Below, in pieces: positions 17,299 to 25,132 of a stretch of DNA of 64,000 nucleotides. The notes below the pieces were generated by a model. That model saw nothing but the letters and a program-made list of their open reading frames with translations. It ran no database searches and was not told where the DNA came from. The position numbers were made by a program, and so were the translations under genes. Position 1 is the stretch's first letter; each line of letters opens with the position of its first letter. The stretch is taken from contig NZ_FOWN01000012.1 in NCBI RefSeq assembly GCF_900115465.1, positions 1-64,000 on the forward strand. The letters are read 5' to 3'. This stretch comes from Halolactibacillus alkaliphilus (GTDB lineage: Bacteria > Bacillota > Bacilli > Bacillales > Amphibacillaceae).

Positions 17299-17991
17299 GT
17301 GTCCACATTAAAAGAAACGTTGATTGACGTGCTTAAATCATTTTTACCATTATCGATGTTAATTACGATCTTACAATTTACCGTCGTTTTTCTACCGATG
17401 GAGGTTTTTATTGATTTTATCCTTGGAGCAATCCTTGCGAGTGTAGGGATCTACTTGTTTTTATTAGGCGTTGAGGTCGGCTTATCTCCCGTTGGGGAGA
17501 TGGTCGGTTCGAGTTTGTCTAAAACAGGAAAGCTCTCACTTATACTTACCTTTGGTTTCTTACTTGGATTTGTCGTTACCGTCGCTGAACCAGGCGTACA
17601 AGTATTAAGTAATCAAGTGGAATTTGTCTCTGGTGGTGAAGTGCCAGGCGTCATGTTGCTTTTATTTGTCTCACTTGGTGTCGGTATTTTTGTGGCGCTT
17701 GCTTTACTCAGGATGATAGTTAATGTGTCATTGCTTAAATTACTGGGAGGGGGCTACCTCGCGATTTTTCTCTTAGCTTTAATGACACCAAAGTCGTTTG
17801 TGCCCATTGCGCTTGATGCAGGTGGTGCAACGACAGGCGCCATGGCGGTACCTTTCATTTTAGCTTTAGGAGTCGGTGTGACGAGTGTGTTGAGTAAAAA
17901 AGCAAATAGTGGTGAAAGTTTTGGCCTCATTGCCCTTGCGAGTGTTGGACCGGTCATTGCGGTGTTGTTGTTGGGGGTGATTTACGGATGA
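17299..17991 (+). CDS. DUF1538 membrane protein, first of pair
   Basis: 230 residues, highly hydrophobic, with about six to seven transmembrane helices. The DUF1538 marks are LGVEVGLSPVGEMVGSSLS, VAEPGVQVLSNQV and the C-terminal LDAGGATTGAMAVPF with FGLIALASVGPVIAVL. The family is of unknown function but looks like a transporter; the conserved EPGVQVL and D-GG-TTG segments could line a substrate path. The start is GTG 17299, preceded by AGAAGGGGGG. Its 3' end overlaps the next gene by four bases, so the two are translated together, probably as a heteromer. The third gene of the operon encodes a PII-like protein. Confidence 0.88.
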   Translation: MSTLKETLIDVLKSFLPLSMLITILQFTVVFLPMEVFIDFILGAILASVGIYLFLLGVEVGLSPVGEMVGSSLSKTGKLSLILTFGFLLGFVVTVAEPGVQVLSNQVEFVSGGEVPGVMLLLFVSLGVGIFVALALLRMIVNVSLLKLLGGGYLAIFLLALMTPKSFVPIALDAGGATTGAMAVPFILALGVGVTSVLSKKANSGESFGLIALASVGPVIAVLLLGVIYG

Positions 17992-18713
17992 TAAATGTTT
18001 TTAATGGATTTACGGATGTACTAATTGATGTGACTTACGCCCTTCTACCACTGTTAATCTTTTTTATGATTTTTCAAATCTTTTTCCTGCGATTGAAGTG
18101 GCCAAGAGTCCGTGATATATTAATGGGGTTCTTATTAACGTATGTTGGTTTATCTCTTTTTCTTCAAGGCGTCAATGTTGGTTTTATGCCAATTGGTGAA
18201 ATGATGGGAGAGGTTATTGGTGGTCTTTCAAATCGCTACATATTTATTCCAATCGGTTTTATATTAGGATTTTTTGCGGCTTTTGCAGAACCGGCCTTAC
18301 AAGTACAAACGAAACAAGTTGAGAGAATATCCGCTGGGGCTATCCCAAGGCGTGTGTTACTTGTAACTATTTCCATCGGCGTCGGTTTATCGATTATGTT
18401 ATCGATTGTTAGAATATTTGTTGGTTTTTCTATTTGGTATTTTGTGTTACCCGGCTACTTATTGAGTTTTTATTTAGCAAGTAAGAGTTCTAAACTTTTT
18501 ACAGCGATTGCGTTCGACTCAGGTGGCATTGTCACAGGGCCGATGATTTCAACCTTTATGCTGAGTTTATTTGTGGGCTTAGCTGGAGTAACCGAAGGAA
18601 GAGATCCCTTAATTGATGGTTTTGGGATGATTGCTCTTGTTGCTTTAGCGCCAATTCTTTCAGTGTTATTATTAGGTCGTATATATGCGGGTGGAAAAAA
18701 GGGGGCGTCGTAG
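17988..18713 (+). CDS. DUF1538 membrane protein, second of pair
   Basis: 241 residues and paralogous to the preceding gene: LQGVNVGFMPIGEMMGEVI, AEPALQVQTKQVERIS and FDSGGIVTGPMISTF align with the same motifs. About seven transmembrane helices are apparent. ATG 17988 overlaps the upstream stop as ATGA. Its own stop overlaps the GTG start of the PII-like gene by one base. Such tight coupling suggests a fixed stoichiometry of two membrane halves and one regulator. Other genomes encode DUF1538 as a single long protein with two repeats, which would match the two halves here. The transported substrate is unknown. Confidence 0.88.
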   Translation: MINVFNGFTDVLIDVTYALLPLLIFFMIFQIFFLRLKWPRVRDILMGFLLTYVGLSLFLQGVNVGFMPIGEMMGEVIGGLSNRYIFIPIGFILGFFAAFAEPALQVQTKQVERISAGAIPRRVLLVTISIGVGLSIMLSIVRIFVGFSIWYFVLPGYLLSFYLASKSSKLFTAIAFDSGGIVTGPMISTFMLSLFVGLAGVTEGRDPLIDGFGMIALVALAPILSVLLLGRIYAGGKKGAS

Positions 18714-19414
18714 TGGAGCGAATTAATGATCAAAAGTTAATTATGACGATTGTTAAAAAAGGTGAAGCAAAAAAACTTGTCTCTAGAATACGTGCTAAAG
18801 GTGTTACGGGGAGTACGATTTTATTGGCGGAAGGATTTCGTATGAATGAACGCTTGCGAATCTTTGGTATTCCGACCCATAGAGAGCGGGAAGTTATTTT
18901 AACGATTGTTGATGAGGCGATGTTTCCAGTCATTTTTGAAACGCTTGCTCAACATGCAAATCTAGGAAAAGATACCCGTGGTCTTGTCGTCGCACTTGAT
19001 GTGAAGAGTGTACTCGGTATTACTGCTTTAAGTGGTTCAGAGATTGCGGATTGTAGTAGAAGAAAGGGAGATGAGTCCATGTTGGATGAATTGCGCTATG
19101 ATTTAATTATCACAATTATCAATAGTGGGGAAGCGGAAGAAGTGGTAGAGTCAACGAAAAAACACGGAGCAGACGGCGGGACGATTCTTCGAGCCCGAGG
19201 GACGGGTGTGCACGAACAAACGAAGCTGTTTAACATGTTGATTGAACCAGAAAAAGACCTTGTACTCACCTTAATTGAAAAAGACCGGACATTGGAAGTA
19301 CTAGAAGGCATCAAACAAGACTGTGAGCTAGCTAAACCTGGTAAAGGTATTGCATTTGTTTTAGAAGCTGAAAAGACAGTAGGCCTCCAAGCTGTTCTTG
19401 AGCAGAATAAATAG
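18713..19414 (+). CDS. Tandem PII-like (GlnB-fold) regulatory protein
   Basis: 233 residues holding two GlnB-like halves (about 8-105 and 128-228). The first half reads IMTIVKKGEAKKLVSRIRAKGVTGSTIL. The second reads DLIITIINSGEAEEVVEST and then GADGGTILRARGTG, with a VLTLIEK strand. The GGTI-ARG stretch is the beginning of the T-loop in PII proteins. The uridylylated tyrosine of classical GlnB is not evident. PII proteins sense ATP/ADP and 2-oxoglutarate or other ligands and gate transporters directly. Here the gene overlaps a pair of DUF1538 membrane genes, so it probably binds and controls that complex. The start is GTG 18713, from its overlap with the upstream TAG. A strong terminator follows. 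Confidence 0.85.
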   Translation: MERINDQKLIMTIVKKGEAKKLVSRIRAKGVTGSTILLAEGFRMNERLRIFGIPTHREREVILTIVDEAMFPVIFETLAQHANLGKDTRGLVVALDVKSVLGITALSGSEIADCSRRKGDESMLDELRYDLIITIINSGEAEEVVESTKKHGADGGTILRARGTGVHEQTKLFNMLIEPEKDLVLTLIEKDRTLEVLEGIKQDCELAKPGKGIAFVLEAEKTVGLQAVLEQNK

Positions 19415-19423
19415 TAGAAAAAT

Positions 19424-19458
19424 CCCCCCCCTAAACTTGGCGTGTTAGGGGGTTGTTT
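19424..19458. terminator. Terminator between DUF1538/PII operon and GH43 gene
   Basis: CCCCCTAA ending at 19434 pairs with TTAGGGGG at 19445-19452, followed by a T-rich tail. The right arm is also the last codons of the convergent GH43 gene. Confidence 0.8.
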
Positions 19459-21040
19459 TCGTCCTTTTTTTAAATGTGAAGCGGATGACAATAAGCGTTA
19501 TAACGATACTAAATAGTAACCAACACCCTATCCTTAACGCGTTATTTACGCTATCATCAGGCGTGTTTTCTGTCTGTTGTTCTTCTAAAGCCGCTATTTC
19601 TTCATCTGTTTCAGCCGTTGTTGTTAAATTACGAAGCGGCTTTTTTTGTTCGGGCACAATATAGGGCCTTGATTCGATGATAAAAGTCTGCATGGAAATA
19701 TCTAAATCAGCTTTAGGGAGAAAAGTTAACGTATTTTCAACTGTGCTTAGGTAGAGGGTATCGTTTGTGACCGGTTGGAGCGATATACCTAAGTCGTGTT
19801 CGTTCTTTATAAAACTCGCACGCATTTTAAAGTCCGATGATCCGTCATGACGTGATAAGACGGGCTGATTTTGTTCATTAATCGTTAAATAAACACCGGG
19901 ATTGTTATTAATTTGATACGAAACCGTGCCACTTTCACCAGTTAAACCGCTTGTTTCATGCCAGCGATAATCATGGTGTGTGAGATCTGATTCAGCTAAT
20001 CTGAGTGCATGTGTGACTTGTCTTAACATTAAGTCAGTGTCGCTTGGGGCAATGGTAACGCTTTTTTGTTTTATTCCAGAGGCCGTAGGCGTCACTTTTG
20101 CAATCGCGCCATCTTCATAGAAATGCATCGGTTCAATTGCGACAGACCGGCGATATTCTCCGCCCCCTGCAAGGGCGGTATTATGATAAATAAAATACCA
20201 TGCGTCATTAAATTCAATAACCGCAGGATGGCTTGTGCCGCTGTTGGGTATCTTATCCATGATCTTATCTTGAAAAATCCAAGGGCCTGTAGGTGAGTGA
20301 CTGGTGGCATAGGCTATTTCTTCTGGGTAGTTATAAGCAAAAGTTAAATAATAGAGATCCTCTCGTTTAAAGATAAAGGGGCCTTCAGTAAAGTTACCTG
20401 GCATATGCTCAATCTCTATTTGGTGAATCTCACCATCGAGTGCCGTCATCGTGTCTTTTAGCTTCGCGTAGTACAGATGTGTATTTCCCCAATAAAGATA
20501 AGCACTGCCATCATCATCGATAAAGACGGTAGGGTCTATGTTGTCCCATGGGACATTCCCCATAAACTCAGGTGCGTTTGTCATTGCCGAATCAATAAGT
20601 GGTTCATTAAGTGCATCCACAAATGGACCCGTTGGTGTCTCGCTTGTCATGACACCAATCGCATAGCCTGGTGCATGTGTGCCGGAATTGTGCACCGTTG
20701 TGTACCAGTAAAATATCCCATCTCGTTCAATGGCTTGTGATGCCCAAGCCGAGTCATGAATCGCCCATCGAAACGTTGATCGTGGAATAGCAGATTCTAA
20801 CGTCCAGTTAATACCGTCTTCGCTAGAGAAGACGTTCCATTCCTTTAATACGAAAAAGTTATCTGATTGTGTTGCTTCATCGTGGCCGGTATAAAGATAT
20901 ATTTTTCCATCATGTACAAGCGCCGCTGGATCAGCGGAAAAACGGTCTTTAATTACCGGATTACCCGCAATAACTGGGGGAGAAAGAAAGGTCAGTAAGA
21001 GTAAGCCAATCAACAGGGTGATTCGATATCGTTGTCGCAT
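19445..21040 (-). CDS. Cell-surface GH43 glycosidase (arabinofuranosidase/xylosidase type)
   Basis: 531 residues. A Sec signal peptide (about 1-25, ending VIAG) leads into a five-bladed GH43 domain (about 28-320). The expected catalytic trio is visible: Asp-37 (FSADPAAL), Asp-169 (DNIDPTVF) and Glu-219 (FTEGPF). A following region (about 350-450; YRWHETSG, NPGVYLTINEQNQPVLSRH) resembles an AbfB-like sugar-binding domain. The C-terminus has an acidic linker, one helix (RIGCWLLFSIVITLIVI) and a basic tail, so the enzyme should be membrane-anchored facing outward. It probably trims arabinose or xylose side chains from plant polysaccharide. A LacI-type operator and a TACGTA-core site lie in its promoter. 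Confidence 0.88.
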   Translation of the reverse strand: MRQRYRITLLIGLLLLTFLSPPVIAGNPVIKDRFSADPAALVHDGKIYLYTGHDEATQSDNFFVLKEWNVFSSEDGINWTLESAIPRSTFRWAIHDSAWASQAIERDGIFYWYTTVHNSGTHAPGYAIGVMTSETPTGPFVDALNEPLIDSAMTNAPEFMGNVPWDNIDPTVFIDDDGSAYLYWGNTHLYYAKLKDTMTALDGEIHQIEIEHMPGNFTEGPFIFKREDLYYLTFAYNYPEEIAYATSHSPTGPWIFQDKIMDKIPNSGTSHPAVIEFNDAWYFIYHNTALAGGGEYRRSVAIEPMHFYEDGAIAKVTPTASGIKQKSVTIAPSDTDLMLRQVTHALRLAESDLTHHDYRWHETSGLTGESGTVSYQINNNPGVYLTINEQNQPVLSRHDGSSDFKMRASFIKNEHDLGISLQPVTNDTLYLSTVENTLTFLPKADLDISMQTFIIESRPYIVPEQKKPLRNLTTTAETDEEIAALEEQQTENTPDDSVNNALRIGCWLLFSIVITLIVIRFTFKKRTKTTP

Positions 21041-21054
21041 AGAAACCTCCTAAT

Positions 21055-21098
21055 AAGTAAGCGTTTACTTTATATTATACACATATATACGTACAACT
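21055..21098 (-). promoter_or_regulatory. GH43 promoter with LacI-type operator and TACGTACAA site
   Basis: On the minus strand TATAAT (21074-21079) is the -10 and TTGAGT 16 bases upstream the likely -35. The palindrome AAGTAAGCGTTTACTT at 21055-21070 sits right after the -10, as a CcpA or LacI-family repressor site would. ATATACGTACAACT at 21085-21098 overlaps the -35 region and resembles half of the AraR operator. Confidence 0.55.
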
Positions 21099-21271
21099 CA
21101 ACGTTTATATTTATTTAAAAACAAACTTGTTCGTAAAAGTTTAACGTTGTGTGATAATGACGTTGGTCATTAAAAAAATGTATAAGGCGCACTCCGCTGA
21201 GGTATGGTATACTGGGCGTGTCATAAGTTAAAATGATCGAATGAAACAGAAGAAGTGAAGGAGTCGTTAGA

Positions 21272-22405
21272 ATGAACGAACTATTTAAACCATTTATTCA
21301 TGAGGCATTAACAAAACAGGGGATATCAGAACTTATGCCTGTCCAAACACGGGTGATGCCTTATTTTGATAGCCAGTTAGATATGATTGTTACTGCACCA
21401 ACGGGTAGTGGCAAGACTTTGGCTTACTTATTACCGATACTTAATAAGTTAAACGAGGATACATTAGATCTACAGACGGTCATTCTTGCCTCTAGTCATG
21501 AGTTAGTCATGCAAATAGTTGACTTGATTCAGCAGCTAAAAGAAGGGTCAACATTACGCGCGCAAGCACTCATTGGCGGTGCTAATGTTAAACGACAAAT
21601 AGAAAAGTTGAAAAAAAAACCGCATATTGTCGTAGGGACTCCAGGGAGAATGGCTGAATTAATCAATCAAAAAAAACTAAAAATGCACAAAGTTACAACC
21701 ATCGTGTTAGACGAGGTCGATCAGTTAATTACGCCTGATCATTTGCCGGCGATTGACCGGGTTATTTTAAGTACGGATCAATCACGCCATATTGCCTGTT
21801 TCTCGGCGACGGTCAGCAACGATGCCAGAAATGTCTTAGCTGAATGGATGAACGCACCTGAATTTATTCAGATTAAACGTGAAGAGTTAACTTTGCCGGA
21901 TGTGACGCACGGTTATATCTTATGTGAAAAAAGAGAAAAGTTTGATCAATTGCGTAAATTGATTCATGCGGATAAACAAAAATCACTTGTCTTCTTTAAT
22001 GATATTGACGCTCTAGAAAAGACATATGAGCGGTTAACGTATCATCATTTAGAGTCGCTCATGTTGCATAGTGATTTGAATAAAGACTTACGTAAAAATT
22101 CTATTAAGAGTTTTAAACAGGGTGATTCTCAGGTGATGTTGACGACGGATGTGAGTAGTCGAGGATTAGACGTCGATGATTTACGGACCGTTATACAAAT
22201 GGATATTCCAAGAGAAGTGAATCAATATGTTCACCGTGCTGGGCGGACGGGACGCTTAGGTTCTTCTGATGGCCAAGTGATTTCCATTGTGACTAAAGCT
22301 GAGTATCAAGCACTGAAAAAAATTACGAATCATTTGAAGGTCCAGCTCACACAGTTTGAACTAAGTCGAGGTCAACTGATTAAGCAGGGTTTTCATAAAG
22401 GTTAG
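21272..22405 (+). CDS. yfmL: DEAD-box RNA helicase, YfmL type
   Basis: 377 residues, essentially the length of B. subtilis YfmL. Only the two RecA-like domains are present, with almost no C-terminal extension. Motifs in order: the Q motif near LMPVQTRVMP, motif I APTGSGKT, TPGRM, motif II LDEVDQL (DEVD in place of DEAD), SAT, TDVSSRGLDVDDL and HRAGRTGRLG. Such short helicases remodel RNA, in B. subtilis probably during ribosome assembly. The protein is cytoplasmic. GAAGGAG precedes the ATG. The gene is transcribed alone and ends at a hairpin. The DEVD variant is common in this subfamily and should not stop ATP hydrolysis. Confidence 0.92.
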   Translation: MNELFKPFIHEALTKQGISELMPVQTRVMPYFDSQLDMIVTAPTGSGKTLAYLLPILNKLNEDTLDLQTVILASSHELVMQIVDLIQQLKEGSTLRAQALIGGANVKRQIEKLKKKPHIVVGTPGRMAELINQKKLKMHKVTTIVLDEVDQLITPDHLPAIDRVILSTDQSRHIACFSATVSNDARNVLAEWMNAPEFIQIKREELTLPDVTHGYILCEKREKFDQLRKLIHADKQKSLVFFNDIDALEKTYERLTYHHLESLMLHSDLNKDLRKNSIKSFKQGDSQVMLTTDVSSRGLDVDDLRTVIQMDIPREVNQYVHRAGRTGRLGSSDGQVISIVTKAEYQALKKITNHLKVQLTQFELSRGQLIKQGFHKG

Positions 22406-22445
22406 ACAGCCAGCTTTTGATTATATTTAGAACTGAAAGATAAGT

Positions 22446-22484
22446 AAAAGACACGGCAGTGATCATCACCGCCGTGTCTTTTAC
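22446..22484 (+). terminator. Terminator after yfmL-like gene
   Basis: AAAAGACACGGC at 22446-22457 pairs perfectly with GCCGTGTCTTTT at 22471-22482. Confidence 0.8.
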
Positions 22485-22580
22485 TTCGTTTTAGAATGTT
22501 TACAAGAAATATTTAGTTTAAAATAGATAAGTTATTTCACCGCTTTTAATAGCTCGTAAGAGCGATGAGCGGTTGAATAT

Positions 22581-23234
22581 TCAAGAAATATCAATCGGTA
22601 AAATATATAATAACACACTAAAGAAATGGACAATCGTTGCAGCGAGGACAAATAAATGCCAAACCATGTGATGATATTTAAACCAGCGCCACATGTAAAA
22701 TAAAGCGCCAATAGTATAAAGTAGCCCTCCAATAACGAGTAACAACACCCCTGTTTTTGGTACATTAGCTACTAAATCATCCCATGCAAACACAATTAAC
22801 CAACCCATCAAAATGTAAATCAATGTTGAGACAATCACAAAACGTTGAACAAAGAAGATTTTAAAAATCGTCCCTAAAATAGCAATGACCCAAACGGAAA
22901 TAAAAATGGTCATACCTAATCTTCCGCGCACGGCAATGAGCATAAACGGGGTATAACAACCCGCGATAAAAAAGTAAATCGATGAATGATCGAGTACCTC
23001 AAACACATTTTTTGCTTTTCCATTAGGCAAACTATGTAACAACGTAGACGACGTATACAAAAACACCATCGTGACACCATAAATCGTAAAGCTTACGACA
23101 TGTATCCAAGTGCCGTTAAGTGAGCTAAAGACAATTAAAATGACGAGTGCAGAGATGGACAGCAACATACCTATACCATGACTTACGGCATTTGCAATCT
23201 CCTCGCCAAGACTAAACCGGTGATTTGTCACCAT
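22581..23234 (-). CDS. trhA: TrhA/hemolysin III (PAQR) family membrane protein
   Basis: 217 residues with seven predicted transmembrane helices. The PAQR metal-site residues are visible: EEIANAVSHGIG near the N-terminus, STLLHS, LDHSSIYFFIAGCYTPF in the middle and HHMVWHLFVLAATIVHF near the C-terminus. Bacterial members are called hemolysin III but mostly act in membrane lipid homeostasis, keeping fluidity in balance. The start ATG 23234 follows an AAGGGG. It is transcribed alone towards the helicase gene. No toxin function should be read into the old family name. Confidence 0.9.
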   Translation of the reverse strand: MVTNHRFSLGEEIANAVSHGIGMLLSISALVILIVFSSLNGTWIHVVSFTIYGVTMVFLYTSSTLLHSLPNGKAKNVFEVLDHSSIYFFIAGCYTPFMLIAVRGRLGMTIFISVWVIAILGTIFKIFFVQRFVIVSTLIYILMGWLIVFAWDDLVANVPKTGVLLLVIGGLLYTIGALFYMWRWFKYHHMVWHLFVLAATIVHFFSVLLYILPIDIS

Positions 23235-23482
23235 TAAACCGACCCCTTAATTTCTATTTTTTCCTACCCTTACTATTATGAATTTGATTCAAAGGAGATG
23301 CAAGGAAAATCATTCTAAGCTATGATAAGATAGAGAGAAAGAACGAGATGTTTGTTAGATGATGAAACATATAGTCATCTAGAATGTTCATCAGTGTATA
23401 TTTATTAAAGTTTTGTAAATTTAAATATAAGTAATTGATTATATAAGAGTTTGGTTATATACTATCTATTGAAGGAGCGAAT

Positions 23483-23818
23483 ATGATGTTAACTATAGAA
23501 GAAACAGCAGCAATTCTTAAATTAATGGGTGATAAAACAAGGTTAACGATGTTGAAATTGTTAGAAGGTGATTCGTGTTGTGTGTGTGAGTTCGTCGAAC
23601 TCTTCGGGATGAGTCAACCTGCAATTAGTCAACATTTACGTAAGTTAAAGGATGTCGGTCTTATAAAAGAGAATAAACGCCATCAATGGGTCTTTTACAA
23701 TTTAAATACAGATCATCCACTCTATCCGTTAGTTGTCCGTATTTTAGAATCTGTCCCGTCTCAACAAGAGAAACTCCTTCGGTTGACAGAAGACGGTAAA
23801 CGAATTGATTGTTGTTAA
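23483..23818 (+). CDS. arsR: ArsR-family arsenic-responsive repressor
   Basis: 111 residues, a single winged-helix domain. The metalloid site is the cysteine group in DSCCVCEFVELF, matching the CVC-type As(III) site of ArsR. A further CC pair closes the C-terminus. The recognition helix is in MSQPAISQHLRKLK. It should bind its own promoter and release DNA when arsenite binds, inducing the adjacent efflux gene. GGAGCG lies before the ATG; the next ATG three bases on is an equally possible start. The acr3 gene starts 22 bases after its stop, so the two form an operon. No arsC arsenate reductase is nearby. Confidence 0.92.
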   Translation: MMLTIEETAAILKLMGDKTRLTMLKLLEGDSCCVCEFVELFGMSQPAISQHLRKLKDVGLIKENKRHQWVFYNLNTDHPLYPLVVRILESVPSQQEKLLRLTEDGKRIDCC

Positions 23819-23840
23819 TGAAAAGGGGAGTGCAGCTAAA

Positions 23841-24887
23841 ATGACAAAGAAACAAACAGCCGGTATGAGTTTTTTTGAACGGTATTTAACTGTCTGGGTA
23901 TTATTATGTATGGTTTTTGGGGTATTATTAAGTGTATTATATCCAGGATTCACAGAATTTCTACAAAGTTTAACGTATGCAGAAATATCCATTCCTATTG
24001 CTATTTTAATTTGGTTAATGATTTATCCGATGATGATGAAAGTTAATTTTAAGAGTGTTAAACGCATTTCAGAAGATCGTAAAGGTATTTATTTAACATG
24101 GGTTATTAACTGGCTTATTAAACCATTTACGATGTATGGCATCAGTTACTTTTTCTTTTATTTTGTTTTTAGTGCCTTTATTTCGCCAGATTTAGCTCGT
24201 GAATATGTCGCTGGTGCTGTTATTTTAGGAGCTGCACCGTGTACGGCTATGGTATTTGTTTGGAGTCACTTGACTAAAGGCGACCCTGCTTATACAGTTG
24301 TGCAAGTAGCAACGAACGATTTAATTGTCCTATTACTTTATACACCAATTGTTGCGTTACTGTTAGGTGTGTCAGGAATTGAAGTGCCATTTGATACATT
24401 GATTTTATCTATTGTGTTGTTTGTTGTTGTACCGCTTGTTGGTGGACTTCTCACAAGACAACATATTGTAAAACAAAAAGGTGAAACGTATTTTGAGGAA
24501 GCTTTCTTAGCAAAATTCAAAAATACGACAACAATCGGTTTGTTGTTAACACTTATTTTAATTTTTATGTTCCAAGGCGAAACAATCTTAGAAAACTACA
24601 GTCACATTGCCTTGATCGCTGTACCACTTATTTTACAAACGTTCTTTATTTTCTTTTTGGCTTATTATATAGCGAAGAAATTAAATCTAACACACGATAT
24701 TGCTGCACCTGCGGGAATGATTGGTGCATCAAACTTCTTCGAACTTTCTGTGGCGGTGGCCATCAGTTTATTTGGTGTAACATCACCTGTAGCTTTAGCT
24801 GTTACGGTTGGGATTATCGTTGAAGTACCTGTTATGTTAATGCTCGTGAAAATTGCGAATGCTACACGTCACTGGTTTAGCGCGTAA
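23841..24887 (+). CDS. acr3: Arsenite efflux permease, ACR3 family
   Basis: 348 residues, about ten transmembrane helices. The family marks are clear: SIPIAILIWLMIYPMM in an early helix, GAAPCTAMVFVW with the essential Cys-134 in helix 4, and the GMIGASNFFELSVAVAISLFG segment in helix 9. Acr3 exports arsenite using the proton motive force. The frame is open upstream to 23805, inside arsR. ATG 23841 is preferred because AAAGGGGAG precedes it and it begins the usual N-terminus. It forms a two-gene operon with arsR and is followed by a long hairpin terminator. Confidence 0.93.
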   Translation: MTKKQTAGMSFFERYLTVWVLLCMVFGVLLSVLYPGFTEFLQSLTYAEISIPIAILIWLMIYPMMMKVNFKSVKRISEDRKGIYLTWVINWLIKPFTMYGISYFFFYFVFSAFISPDLAREYVAGAVILGAAPCTAMVFVWSHLTKGDPAYTVVQVATNDLIVLLLYTPIVALLLGVSGIEVPFDTLILSIVLFVVVPLVGGLLTRQHIVKQKGETYFEEAFLAKFKNTTTIGLLLTLILIFMFQGETILENYSHIALIAVPLILQTFFIFFLAYYIAKKLNLTHDIAAPAGMIGASNFFELSVAVAISLFGVTSPVALAVTVGIIVEVPVMLMLVKIANATRHWFSA

Positions 24888-24923
24888 TATGAGTTGACTA
24901 GACACTTTCTTGCACGTTTTAGA

Positions 24924-24967
24924 AGAAATAACGTAGACGTTTAAATAACGGCTATGTTGTTTCTTTT
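24924..24967 (+). terminator. Terminator after arsR-acr3
   Basis: AGAAATAACGTAGACGTT and its near-complement ending TGTTGTTTCT form a long imperfect stem followed by TTTTT. Confidence 0.65.
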
Positions 24968-25132
24968 TAATTTAATTAAAAAGTGAGAACTTTTTTAAAA
25001 TTAGAACTATTGGAAATAGCCTTTTCAAATAGGTGAGGTATGACTATAATGGACACTATTGCGATAAAAACAGAGACCGCAAAAATTATCTAAAAATTAT
25101 ATTTATTCATTAATTGAAGGGAAGTCTTTAGC

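Noticed and set aside
22532-22765. Minus-strand 77-residue ORF overlapping the TrhA gene
   Set aside because: It overlaps the 3' part of trhA out of frame and has no independent support.
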